Source: an uncultured Parabacteroides sp. (GTDB lineage: Bacteria > Bacteroidota > Bacteroidia > Bacteroidales > Tannerellaceae). From it: a stretch of DNA of 64,000 bases. The stretch is taken from assembly GCA_949296075.1 (NCBI GenBank), contig CASFNG010000003.1, positions 1-64,000 on the forward strand. Reading direction: 5' to 3'. The notes beneath the pieces were generated by a model, which was not told the DNA's origin, searched no databases, and saw nothing but the letters and a program-made list of their open reading frames with translations. A program made the position numbers and the translations under genes. Below are positions 1 through 9,100 of the stretch, in pieces. The number at the start of each line of letters is the position of its first letter. The first letter of the stretch is position 1.

Positions 1-163
1 CTTTGTGCCGTAAGAGTTACCCAAACAAGCAAAGCGATGTAGACTGCGGCAATTAGAACGGTTGCCAACTCATTACCCAAAACGAGGTAATCCTTCCAAC
101 TCTCTTAATTTCAAAGAGGAATATTCCTTATACAGATTTACGTAAAATATTTTATTCGACCGT
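1..163 (-). other. Window edge, possible 5' end of an unseen membrane protein gene
   Basis: No complete gene is visible. On the minus strand a frame stays open from about position 105 to the edge and encodes a hydrophobic stretch (residues such as LATVLIAAVYIALLVWV), which could be a first membrane segment of a gene continuing to the left. The only plausible start is a TTG at 79-81, because an in-frame stop lies just upstream, so this may equally be chance. Confidence 0.2.
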
Positions 164-643
164 TTACGCTTGCTTTAAATTTTGCTCCAATTTGAAACGC
201 AAGCGTAGCCTGCCTTCCGTGTAATCGTAGTTCAACATCTTGAAACGCCCGATCTCGGCGGTGTTGGATACGTGGGCTCCTATACAGGCACATGCGTCAT
301 AATCCCCAATACGGACGATACGTAAAGTATCACTTGCGTCGGATGGGAGCTTACTCAGATCCACGATTTCACTCGCTTGTTCCCTTGGCATGAATTCGAT
401 CGTGACGGGTAGGTGCTGATCGATCACCTCATTTACCCTTCTTTCCACCTCCGCCATCAGTTCCGCACTTGGCTCCTCGGGCAAAAGATAGTCACATTTG
501 CTTTTTTTCCGTTCGATATGCGCATTTCTCGAGCGAGGACAACCGAACATCCTTACCATAGTTTGGTTAAGGATATGTTCCGCTGTATGCATGGGTGGGT
601 ATTCTTGCTTATTATGTTCGTTCAGTTGGATTTCCGGTTCCAT
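164..643 (-). CDS. AlaX-like trans-editing protein (tRNA synthetase second additional domain)
   Basis: The 159-residue protein resembles the stand-alone editing domain found in alanyl- and threonyl-tRNA synthetases. The two zinc-binding halves are visible: HTAEH at residues 19-23 (H19, H23) and CACIGAH at 118-124 (C120, H124). Family members hydrolyse wrongly charged aminoacyl-tRNA, usually Ser- or Gly-tRNA(Ala), in the cytoplasm. It is shorter than many AlaX proteins and carries no synthetase core. The ATG at 643 is used; a TATATTTG promoter box lies 38 bases upstream. It is transcribed alone, with the tRNA-Arg cluster upstream closed by its own terminator. The editing fold is well supported; which tRNA is edited cannot be read from the sequence. 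Confidence 0.75.
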   Translation of the reverse strand: MEPEIQLNEHNKQEYPPMHTAEHILNQTMVRMFGCPRSRNAHIERKKSKCDYLLPEEPSAELMAEVERRVNEVIDQHLPVTIEFMPREQASEIVDLSKLPSDASDTLRIVRIGDYDACACIGAHVSNTAEIGRFKMLNYDYTEGRLRLRFKLEQNLKQA

Positions 644-680
644 TGCATGATTCGTTTTTAATGTCTGTAAGAAATGGATC

Positions 681-688
681 CAAATATA
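681..688 (-). promoter_or_regulatory. Bacteroides -7 box for the AlaX-like gene
   Basis: Minus-strand TATATTTG fits the Bacteroides TAnnTTTG consensus, 38 bases before the start codon. No good -33 TTTG is seen. Confidence 0.5.
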
Positions 689-733
689 CGGATTTTGTCG
701 TTATGAGATCGTTGTGTTATGCAGGAAAACAAA

Positions 734-776
734 TAAAAAAACTTACCTGCGGACATCTGTCTGTGTCAGGTAAGTT
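734..776 (-). terminator. Terminator of the tRNA-Arg cluster
   Basis: A perfect 10-base inverted repeat (AACTTACCTG / CAGGTAAGTT) encloses a 17-base loop and is followed on the minus strand by a run of T. It closes the three-tRNA transcript before the AlaX-like gene. Confidence 0.8.
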
Positions 777-784
777 CCTTTTCG

Positions 785-858
785 TGACTCGCATAGGATT
801 CAAACCTATAACCTTCTGATCCGTAGTCAGATGCTCTATTCAGTTGAGCTAGCGAGCC
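785..858 (-). tRNA. tRNA-Arg(ACG), copy 3 of the transcript
   Basis: The 74-base cloverleaf has acceptor GGCTCGC pairing with GCGAGTC, anticodon stem CTGA/TCAG around loop CTACGGA (anticodon ACG), T-arm loop with TTCGAAT-like TTTGAATCC, and discriminator A. CCA is not encoded. A34 is expected to become inosine, reading CGU, CGC and CGA. It is identical to the copy at 989-1062. Confidence 0.95.
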
Positions 859-885
859 ATTCTTAAGTGATAATAGAAAAATTAG

Positions 886-959
886 TGACTCCTATAGGAT
901 TCAAACCTATAACCTTCTGATCCGTAGTCAGATGCTCTATTCAGTTGAGCTAAGGAGCC
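886..959 (-). tRNA. tRNA-Arg(ACG), copy 2, variant acceptor stem
   Basis: It has the same body and ACG anticodon as its neighbours. The acceptor stem instead reads GGCTCCT / AGGAGTC, so pairs 6:67 and 7:66 are both changed in a compensatory way. The cloverleaf stays fully paired, so the gene should be functional. Confidence 0.95.
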
Positions 960-988
960 AAAACCATTTTCCGCACTTCTCGAAGTGG

Positions 989-1062
989 TGACTCGCATAG
1001 GATTCAAACCTATAACCTTCTGATCCGTAGTCAGATGCTCTATTCAGTTGAGCTAGCGAGCC
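989..1062 (-). tRNA. tRNA-Arg(ACG), copy 1 (promoter-proximal)
   Basis: This is the first tRNA of a three-gene minus-strand transcript, with acceptor GGCTCGC / GCGAGTC and anticodon ACG. It lies just downstream of a near-ideal Bacteroides promoter at 1084-1114. Confidence 0.95.
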
Positions 1063-1083
1063 ATTCTTTCTCGATTGCGACTG

Positions 1084-1114
1084 CAAAGGTACGTTTTTCT
1101 TTTAAACCAACAAA
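1084..1114 (-). promoter_or_regulatory. Promoter of the tRNA-Arg cluster
   Basis: On the minus strand TTTG (1111-1114) lies 19 bases from TACCTTTG (1084-1091). This is the best match in the window to the Bacteroides -33/-7 consensus, as expected for a stable RNA promoter. Confidence 0.8.
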
Positions 1115-1137
1115 TATTTCTCCTCCTTTTTTCAGGC

Positions 1138-3456
1138 TTAATCCAACATTTTGGGATTGAAGATCAAGTATCCGATGTTCAGTCCGAAATTGAAATTATC
1201 TTTCGGATAACTATATCCGTTGGCATACAGGCTGATGCATAGAAATGGCAGTTGGAGCACGACGGAAGCTTCCCCCATATATTTGAACGAACGCATGAAT
1301 TTCCCGTATTGGGGAATCCCGACGTAAGGGTTATTGTCCGGGACGATCTTCTGGATCTCATAGAGCGGGACGAACCCATACATGTCTAATCGTACGTGGA
1401 GCAGTTTCCCTAATTTTAGGATAGGCGATATACCTGCCGCCACGTATTGATTCGCCCGGAAAGCCTCGTTGAAGACGATCGCGCTATGCGGTGTTGGTGT
1501 AAATGCCGGTGCTTGTAATACGCTGGCGGTATAATTCCCCATCAGATTCTTGCTGGAGAGGACGATTTCCGCCAAGTAGCCCATGTTGAAACGATCGTTC
1601 AACACTTGATACTGGTTCCAGCGCCCTTTCAGTTGCAGCCAGCTATGTACTTTACGTTCGATAGGTGATGCCGTGGTCGCTGAGATCGGAGAGGGGGTGT
1701 AGCTCTCCGTGCCGGTGACGTACTGAGCGGTCAGGAAATTTCTTTTCCCGGTGATCGGGTATTGCTTCGTGTTAAGCGAATTTTGCTCGATACTTAACGA
1801 GCCGCTGAACAGATCGTACCAGCTACGGTCGAATATGGCGTTGGCGAAAGAGATCCCGGTGCTTTGCAGATAGTGATCGTTCAGCCGTCCGTAGGCGAAC
1901 CCGATCTCTGCCTTCGCATTGTTCAAGAAGGGGAATCCCAATTTCAGCTTCATATATAATTCTTTCTGCTTGATCATGGCCGGTACCACATCCTCGTAAA
2001 AAAGCGATTGGCTTTCTGAGTATCGTTTATCGGAGAAGACCCCTTGCCAGCTCAGGTAAGTAGGGATCCTTGTCGGCAGGTACATCCTTCCGTCCAGCAT
2101 GACACCGCTGAACGAGTTCCCTACATGGAAATTCGCGTTCACGTCGGCGGCGAATCGGCCTAAATACTGATAGCCTAACCCGATATAGAGCTGATTCGCC
2201 TGATGCGATGATACGTTTCCCCCGAAACCTACCTTGATCTCCTCATTCATCTTCACGTCTAAATAGAGATCGAATTTCTTCTCTTTCCGGTTATAGACCG
2301 CATGAGGCAGTATCTCTCTGATCTTTGAATAGTTAAGGATCTTGAAATAGGCTTTCTTGAACTCCTCCATCGAGAACTCGTTGTTGATGTCTCGATGCAA
2401 CTGCGCCTCGATATATTTCTGCTGTGCCTCGGATACGCCCGTGATATAGATGTTCTTGAATACCAAGGGAGGAAGGCTTTCCTTGTATTTTTTTCGCCTT
2501 TCAGATACCTCGCTAAGGGGAACTTCCCGCTTGACCTTTTGCTTGATGGAATCGATCAGCGATAAGGTTCGCTTATACCCGATCTCCATAAGCTCGGCTC
2601 CCTGTTGGAAATCGAGCAGGGATACCGTCGGGAAACTGAATTTGATCGTCATGCCATCCTCCTCAGAGACGTCGTAATCCGTCTTTTGCATGATCATCGC
2701 CTCGATTTGGCTATACGGATTTTTAGAGGGCTTCGTGTTTCCCCCCGATACGACAGAACCGAAGATGAAGTCCGGTTCGAACGCCTCCTGCATCGGCCCT
2801 ACCGGGAAGTTGTCGTAGATGCCTCCATCAAACAGGGGTATGCTATCCTTCCAGATCGGCTGGAACACGAACGGGAAGGTCATCGAGGCCCGGACCGCTT
2901 CGCCAAGATCACCGTTCTTGAACACGACGGCTTTCTTGGTGTATATATCGGAGGCTACGCAGCGGAAAGGGACAAATAGGTTGTCGAAATTCCATCCTGC
3001 CTTCGCTGTCGCCTGTGCGTACAGCGCCATAAAGGCCTGGTTCATCTGGATCGGATTGATTATGCTTTGGGGCAGGAAACTCGCCTTGATCTGCAAGGAA
3101 TCGGACATGTCGATCGAGAAATGCGCGAATTCAGGAGTCGGGTAGGGCTCCTTGAAATAATAGGTATATTCCTCTTCTACCGTCCCGGTTTGCCAATACC
3201 CGAAATCCTTGGAAAGGATCAACTGAAGCATCTCGTCGGGTGTGTATCCCATCGCGTACAGGCTTCCTATGATCGCTCCGATGGAGGTCCCGGCGATATA
3301 GTCGATAGGGATGTTGTTTTCTTCCAAGGCCTTGATAACCCCGATGTGAGCCGCTCCCTTGGCTCCGCCTCCACTGAGTACCACTCCCACCCGTTGGGCG
3401 GAAATGATGGGGGTGAGCATAAGGAGCAAGGCTATGATAACGGTTATTTTTCTCAT
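1138..3456 (-). CDS. Patatin-like phospholipase fused to POTRA and outer-membrane barrel
   Basis: The 772-residue exported protein begins with a signal peptide of about 20 residues. Residues 22-220 form a patatin domain: oxyanion motif GGGAKG near 29-34, nucleophile GTSIG (Ser58) and catalytic DGG (Asp210). A short POTRA-like segment follows (about 330-400), and the remaining ~370 residues have the alternating pattern and closing aromatic strands of an Omp85/TamA-type beta-barrel. This architecture matches PlpD-type autotransported phospholipases, in which the barrel sits in the outer membrane and the lipase domain is exposed. Substrates are presumably phospholipids or lysophospholipids. It is a single gene with its own promoter; no terminator was seen before the tRNA genes downstream, so readthrough is possible. 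Surface location and activity are inferred from family. Confidence 0.88.
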   Translation of the reverse strand: MRKITVIIALLLMLTPIISAQRVGVVLSGGGAKGAAHIGVIKALEENNIPIDYIAGTSIGAIIGSLYAMGYTPDEMLQLILSKDFGYWQTGTVEEEYTYYFKEPYPTPEFAHFSIDMSDSLQIKASFLPQSIINPIQMNQAFMALYAQATAKAGWNFDNLFVPFRCVASDIYTKKAVVFKNGDLGEAVRASMTFPFVFQPIWKDSIPLFDGGIYDNFPVGPMQEAFEPDFIFGSVVSGGNTKPSKNPYSQIEAMIMQKTDYDVSEEDGMTIKFSFPTVSLLDFQQGAELMEIGYKRTLSLIDSIKQKVKREVPLSEVSERRKKYKESLPPLVFKNIYITGVSEAQQKYIEAQLHRDINNEFSMEEFKKAYFKILNYSKIREILPHAVYNRKEKKFDLYLDVKMNEEIKVGFGGNVSSHQANQLYIGLGYQYLGRFAADVNANFHVGNSFSGVMLDGRMYLPTRIPTYLSWQGVFSDKRYSESQSLFYEDVVPAMIKQKELYMKLKLGFPFLNNAKAEIGFAYGRLNDHYLQSTGISFANAIFDRSWYDLFSGSLSIEQNSLNTKQYPITGKRNFLTAQYVTGTESYTPSPISATTASPIERKVHSWLQLKGRWNQYQVLNDRFNMGYLAEIVLSSKNLMGNYTASVLQAPAFTPTPHSAIVFNEAFRANQYVAAGISPILKLGKLLHVRLDMYGFVPLYEIQKIVPDNNPYVGIPQYGKFMRSFKYMGEASVVLQLPFLCISLYANGYSYPKDNFNFGLNIGYLIFNPKMLD

Positions 3457-3486
3457 ATATGCGGCACGAATCTGTGTTTATGCATC

Positions 3487-3494
3487 CAAATGTA
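3487..3494 (-). promoter_or_regulatory. -7 box of the patatin-barrel gene
   Basis: Minus-strand TACATTTG lies 30 bases upstream of the ATG at 3456. The -33 region is weak. Confidence 0.55.
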
Positions 3495-3593
3495 AGAACT
3501 ATTTCGAAAGAAACATAGCGATTCCCTCTTTTCATATAGTCATGTCGGGGGCGAATAAAGGGCGCCAAGTCGTAGCCCCTTTGATTTATAAAA

Positions 3594-3634
3594 GAGAAGC
3601 CGCCTTGTCCCTTTAATGGGAAAGACGGCCTCTC
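3594..3634 (-). terminator. Terminator of htpG
   Basis: A long hairpin (outer stem GAGAGGCCG / CGGCTTCTC with one wobble, inner TCCC/GGGA) is followed on the minus strand by TTTTA, 22 bases past the htpG stop. Confidence 0.75.
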
Positions 3635-3655
3635 GCTCTATTCGTGAATGGTGGT

Positions 3656-5710
3656 TTATCCGATCAGCTCTACGCTTCGCTTGATGAACCGGCTCAGCGC
3701 CTCACCCTTCAGCATACCATTGCTTAGCAAGGCAAGGTCGATCAACTGGCTTACCATCTTGTTCGTGCCCGCGTATTCCGCCAAGATCTGGTCTCGTTGC
3801 CCGCGGAGCTCATCGAGCTTATGGTTCGTGTTGGTCATATCCTCCTTCTCCTCCGAGGTGATCTCGTCCTCTTTCTTCTTGCTTTGCGCCTCACGCAGAT
3901 CCGCCTGCCGGGCCTCCCAGCCCTTGATGTCGCTGAGGATCGGTTTCAACCGCTCGCCGCAAGCGCTCTCCTCGTCGGCGAGCACTTTCTTCACGAGCGC
4001 ATGATCCGTGTTCAGCACGAAGTTGTAGCTCTCGGGCATCTCGCCGTAGAACGACATCCCCGGCTGCATGGCCGACATCTCACGCATACGGCGCATATAT
4101 TCACCCTGTGTCAGCAATACCGGGTTGGCGTTCTCGCCCAGCGCCTCGAAAGAAATATAGAACTCAGCCTTCTCCAATTTTGGCAATTGGCTCTTGAACA
4201 CCTCCTGCAAGGCATTCCGCTGCTCGTCGGTCAAGGTTACTTGGTTTGCGTCCTCCTTACGGATCAGGTTGTCGATCGTGTCGCTATCCACACGAACGAA
4301 GCGGCTCTTCTCGAACTTCTGTTCCAGCTGCCCGATGGCGTGCACGTCTAACTGCCCGTTCATCTCCAGTACGCTGTAGCCCTTGTCCTTGGCGGCCTGT
4401 ATATAGCTGTATTGCTCATCCTTGTTGGTCGTGTAGAGGTAAACTAAGTACCCGTCCTTATCGGTCTGGCTGTCCTTGATCAGGTTCTTGTACTCCTCAA
4501 GCGTGAAATATTTTCCCTCCACGTCCTTAAGCAAGGCGAACTTCACGGCGCGGTCGTAGAATTTCTCTTCCGTCAGCATACCATATTGGATGAACAGTTT
4601 CAAACTGTCCCATTTCTCCTCGAACTGCGCTCGGTCGTTCTTGAAAATCTCCTCTAACCGGTCGGCAACCTTCTTCGTGATATGGTTGGAGATCTTCTTC
4701 ACGTTCTGGTCGCTTTGCAGGTAGGAACGGGATACGTTCAGCGGAATATCCGGCGAATCCAGTACGCCGTGCAGCAGCGTCAGGAACTCAGGAACGATCC
4801 CCTCTACGGAATCCGTGACGAACACTTGATTGCAATACAGCTGGATCTTGTTGCGATGCAAGTCTATATTACTCTTGATGCGCGGGAAATAGAGGATACC
4901 CGTCAGGTTGAACGGATAATCCACGTTCAGGTGGATCCAGAACAGCGGCTCCTCGCTCATGGGGTACAGGTCGCGGTAGAATTTCTTGTAATCCTCGTCG
5001 GTCATCTCCGCCGGTTTCCGTACCCAGGCCGGGGTCGTGTCGTTGATGATATTGTCCGCGTCCGTATCGACGTACTTCCCGTCTTTCCACTCCTGCTTTT
5101 TCCCGAAAGCGATGGGTATCGGCAAGAAACGGCAGTATTTCGTCAGCAGCCCGTTGATCTTGTCTTTATTCAAGAAGTCCTTGTTCTCGTCGTCGATATA
5201 CAAGATAATATCGGTACCCCGATCCTCCTTGGTCGTCTCCTCCAAGGTATATTCAGGTGAGCCGTCGCAACTCCATTTCATGGCCACGGCGCCCTCTTGG
5301 TACGACTTGGTCACGATCTCCACCTTCTTGGACACCATGAACGAGGAATAGAACCCCAGTCCGAAATGGCCGATGATGGAGGCGGCGTCGTTCTTGTACT
5401 TCGCCACGAACTCCTCGGCGCCCGAGAAGGCGATCTGGTTGATATATTTGTCGATCTCTTCCGCCGTCATGCCGATACCCCGGTCGGAGATGGTGATCGT
5501 CTGGTCGTCGAATTTCACCCGTACGGTCAGGTCGCCCAACTCGCCCTTGAACTCACCTACCGAGGAGAGCGTTTTCAACTTCTGTGTCGCGTCCACGGCA
5601 TTCGATACCAACTCACGGAGGAATATCTCGTGATCGCTATACAAGAATTTCTTGATGATCGGAAAGATGTTTTCCGATGTCACTCCAATGTTACCTTGTT
5701 TACTGCTCAT
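3656..5710 (-). CDS. htpG: Molecular chaperone HtpG (Hsp90)
   Basis: The 684-residue protein is a full-length bacterial Hsp90, an ATP-dependent cytoplasmic chaperone. The N-terminal GHKL ATPase shows LVSNAVDA (ATP-binding Asn), the DRGIGMT loop near residue 80 and the GHFGLGFYSSFMV lid glycines near 115. A middle client-binding domain and a C-terminal dimerisation domain follow. A charged insertion near the C-terminus (EDEITSEEKED) makes it slightly longer than E. coli HtpG (about 624 residues), which is common in Bacteroidetes. It stands alone, with a strong terminator downstream. No clear TAnnTTTG box was found directly upstream; the long upstream gap may hold regulatory structure. Confidence 0.97.
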   Translation of the reverse strand: MSSKQGNIGVTSENIFPIIKKFLYSDHEIFLRELVSNAVDATQKLKTLSSVGEFKGELGDLTVRVKFDDQTITISDRGIGMTAEEIDKYINQIAFSGAEEFVAKYKNDAASIIGHFGLGFYSSFMVSKKVEIVTKSYQEGAVAMKWSCDGSPEYTLEETTKEDRGTDIILYIDDENKDFLNKDKINGLLTKYCRFLPIPIAFGKKQEWKDGKYVDTDADNIINDTTPAWVRKPAEMTDEDYKKFYRDLYPMSEEPLFWIHLNVDYPFNLTGILYFPRIKSNIDLHRNKIQLYCNQVFVTDSVEGIVPEFLTLLHGVLDSPDIPLNVSRSYLQSDQNVKKISNHITKKVADRLEEIFKNDRAQFEEKWDSLKLFIQYGMLTEEKFYDRAVKFALLKDVEGKYFTLEEYKNLIKDSQTDKDGYLVYLYTTNKDEQYSYIQAAKDKGYSVLEMNGQLDVHAIGQLEQKFEKSRFVRVDSDTIDNLIRKEDANQVTLTDEQRNALQEVFKSQLPKLEKAEFYISFEALGENANPVLLTQGEYMRRMREMSAMQPGMSFYGEMPESYNFVLNTDHALVKKVLADEESACGERLKPILSDIKGWEARQADLREAQSKKKEDEITSEEKEDMTNTNHKLDELRGQRDQILAEYAGTNKMVSQLIDLALLSNGMLKGEALSRFIKRSVELIG

Positions 5711-6104
5711 AGTCTCTAAATATCTTTATTATTTTTTCTTTGTTTGCCTTTACGATGGGGCCGGATTCGCTCCACGTCCCGTTTTCCCTCTACAAAAGCG
5801 ATGCCAAATGCCCCATCAGACATTTGGGCTGTCAAAAAGGCAGGAAGAGGAAACGTTTATGCCATAGGGATAGAGCAAGCCGGGCGTTGTCCCGCACTTT
5901 GCCGAGGATTTTCTAAACCTTGGCGATGGAGCATAGAAAACATCCCTATGTTTTCGTAAAAAGCAGAGGATGAATATCAAGTTCTCTACCCCTATGGGCG
6001 AATAAGTTTTTTAACAATTAATATCTCTTTTAAAAAGCGATTCCTCAACGCTATATGTACATTCGCGAGATCTATATAGTGTTAATTAGGGTTAGAGCTT
6101 GAAG
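5711..6104. other. 394-base gap between htpG and the activase gene
   Basis: No gene is supported here. The gap holds a small hairpin CCAAATG/CATTTGG (5804-5827), the 136-base inverted-repeat element described separately (5862-5997), a T run at 6007-6012, and a weak promoter-like TACATTCG at 6058-6065 that could drive the activase. Short open frames crossing it have no recognisable protein features. Confidence 0.6.
5862..5997. repeat. 136-base element bounded by 14-base inverted repeats, highly structured
   Basis: CCATAGGGATAGAG (5862-5875) and CTCTACCCCTATGG (5984-5997) are inverted repeats with one mismatch. Inside, ATCCCTATG (5942-5950) is a second perfect partner for CATAGGGAT (5863-5871). 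That inner pairing would enclose two hairpins: one at 5879-5895 (GGG/CCC stem) and GCCGAGG/CCTTGGC at 5901-5924. The outcome is either a three-way junction or a longer alternative stem. It could be a miniature mobile element or a structured RNA leader; no target-site duplication is evident. Confidence 0.5.
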
Positions 6105-9100
6105 ATGAGATCGGTTTATAGGATAGGGGTGGATATTGGCTCCACGACCATCAAGGCGGTCGTGCTTTCGCCGGAAGGTAGGGTCGTCTATACGGGATAT
6201 GAGCGTCATCATGCACGGATAGGGGAGAGAATGCGGGCTTTGTTGTCCGCGATTCAGGAAAAGATAGGAAACTCGGAGATCATTTTTCACCTGACGGGAT
6301 CCATAGGTATGGGTGTCGCCGAGCGTTGCGAGTTGCCGTTCGTGCAAGAGGTCGTGGCGGCCACCAATTACACCCGTCGGGAATATCCTGCTTTGTCCGC
6401 GATGATCGATATAGGAGGGGAGGATGCCAAGGTCGTTTTCTTTCAGGCCGGAGGATCCGCTGATTTGCGGATGAACGGGAATTGCGCGGGTGGAACAGGC
6501 GCTTTTATCGATCAGATGGCCATATTGTTAGGGGTTAGCGTCGATCAGTTAGACTCCTTGGCGATGCATGCAGAGCATATATACCCCATTGCGTCGCGCT
6601 GCGGCGTGTTCAGCAAGACCGACATCCAGAACCTGATCGCCAAGAATGTAAGTCCGGAAGATATAGCCGCGTCCATTTTTCATGCGGTGGCGGTACAGGT
6701 GGTTGTCACCTTGGCGCATGGATGCGAGATAACGGCTCCTGTCCTGTTCTGTGGAGGGCCGCTCTCCTTTTTACCCTCTTTGAGAAAGGCATTCCGTGAT
6801 TATTTGCGTTTAGACGATGAGGGGATCGTTTCTCCTCCGGATAGCCATTTGATACCGGCGTGGGGTGCCGCCTTGGAGGAAGGCGAGGCCTCTGTGACCA
6901 CCCTTTCGGCTCTAATAGAAACCATCCATTCCCGTCTGCTGGCTGCCCCAGTGACAGCTGGGCAAGGGTTAGCGCCTATTTTCGGGAGCGAGGAGGAGTA
7001 TCGTGCTTGGGAAAAGCGCATCTCCCGCTACGAGATGAGGCGTTCCCCACTTAAGCCGGGAGTAGAAGAGGTGACGATCGGGATCGATTCCGGCTCCACT
7101 ACCACGAAGATCGTAGTCCTGAACCGGAGGAATGAACTATTATATACCTATTATCATGGCAATGAGGGCAACCCGATCGCTACGGTGGAGAAGGGTTTAC
7201 GGGCATTCCAAGCTGAGTGCGAGCGGAACGGGACGGAGATCCGGGTGACGGGAAGCTGCTCGACGGGATATGGGGAGGATCTGATCAAATCCGCTTTCCG
7301 CTTGGACGGTAGCCTGATCGAGACGATCGCTCATTACAAGGCGGCTTGCCATCTGACGGATCATGTCTCTTTCATCCTTGATATTGGAGGGCAGGACATG
7401 AAGGCGATCTTTGTTTCCGAGGGCGTGGTCAACCGGATTGAGATCAATGAGGCCTGTTCGTCGGGATGTGGGTCGTTTATCGAGACTTTTGCCAAGTCGC
7501 TGGATTATAGCGTGCAAGATTTCTCGAAGGCAGCTTGCCTTTCACGGCATCCGTACGACTTAGGAACCCGCTGTACGGTATTCATGAACTCGAAGGTGAA
7601 GCAGGCTTTGCGCGAGGGAGCCGCCTTGCCCGACATCGCCGCCGGACTTTCTTACTCGGTCGTGAAGAACTGTTTATATAAGGTATTACGCTTGAGGAAT
7701 ATGGAGGAGCTGGACGATAGGATCGTGGTGCAGGGTGGTACGATGCGTAACGACTCAGTCGTCCGGGCGTTCGAGAAATTGATCGGGAAAGAGGTCTGCC
7801 GCAGCGATAGCCCGGAGCTGATGGGAGCTATCGGATGCGCCTTGCACGCCCAAGGTATGGCGGGGCAAACGGTCTCTTTGCAGGATCTGCTGGATGCCGC
7901 CTCTTATACGGTTCACCGGAACACTTGTCGCGGGTGTGAGAACAACTGCTTGGTGACCACCTATCTTTTCGGAGGCAACAGGCGTTATTATTCAGGCAAT
8001 CGCTGTGAGCGCGTGTTCTCTAATGGAGGAGGGGAGCGTCAGCCGGGGATCAACGCTTATGTCCGGAAGCGGCAGTTGCTCTTCGACCGCGAATTGCCTG
8101 TACCTGATCCGGTGATGGTGGTCGGTATCCCGCGCTGCTTGAATATGTTCGAGGAATATCCTTTTTGGCATACCTTGTTTAGCGCTTGTGGAGTGAAGGT
8201 GAGATTGTCGGCTCCCTCTTCTTTTAGTGCCTATGAGAGCCGGGCGAATTTGGTGATGTCGGATAACATCTGTTTCCCCGCGAAGTTGGCGCATAGCCAT
8301 ATCCAAGACCTGATAGAGCGGAAGGTTGATCGGATCTTCATGCCGTTTGTGGTCTTTGAGCGGCAAAATGGCGGGCAGAATAGCTATAACTGTCCGATCG
8401 TGACAGGCTATTCCGAAGTGATCAAAGGGGTACAAGGTGGTGAGATACCGGTCGATTCGCCGGTAATATCCTTTAAGGACAAGGCGTTTTTGCGGAAGCA
8501 ATGTACGAACTATTTGCGTGGATTGGGCATTGCGGATACCGTGATCAAGGCGGCCTTCTCGAAGGCTTTGGAGGCGATGGCGCTGTTTGAGCGGGAGATG
8601 GAGGCCTATGATCGGCATATCTTAGAGGAGAGCGGGAAGAGGGGACGGCTCGTCATATTGCTTGCCGGGCGCCCTTATCATACAGATCCGCTGATCCAGC
8701 ATGATCTTTCTGACCTGTTGGCCGGGATGGGCGTGGATGTCATTACGGATGATATAGTACGAGGCATGGATCTACCTTTGGTTGATACCTGTTTCGTCCC
8801 CCAATGGGCGTATGCCAACCGGATCCTAAAAGCCGCCAAATGGGTAGCCGCGCAGGGCAGTCGGGTACAGTTTATGCAAATGACCTCCTTCGGATGTGGT
8901 CCGGATGCTTTTTTGATAGATGAGGTCAGGGAACTTTTGCGACGCGGAGGCAAGGCGCTGACCTTGTTGAAGATCGATGATGTGAATAATATGGGGTCGA
9001 TCCGCTTGCGTATGCGATCAGCGATCGAGAGCCTGAGGCTTTCCCTTGATCGGGATCATTCGGGGCAGATGGCTCCTTTTGTCACGACTCCGGTATACAG

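Noticed and set aside
785-1062. The three near-identical repeats as a CRISPR-like array
   Set aside because: The repeats fold as complete tRNA-Arg(ACG) cloverleafs and are 74 bases long with unrelated short spacers.
5744-5959. 71-residue plus-strand frame through the htpG-activase gap
   Set aside because: It spans inverted-repeat DNA and has no homology that I recognise. Stem structure explains the sequence better than coding.
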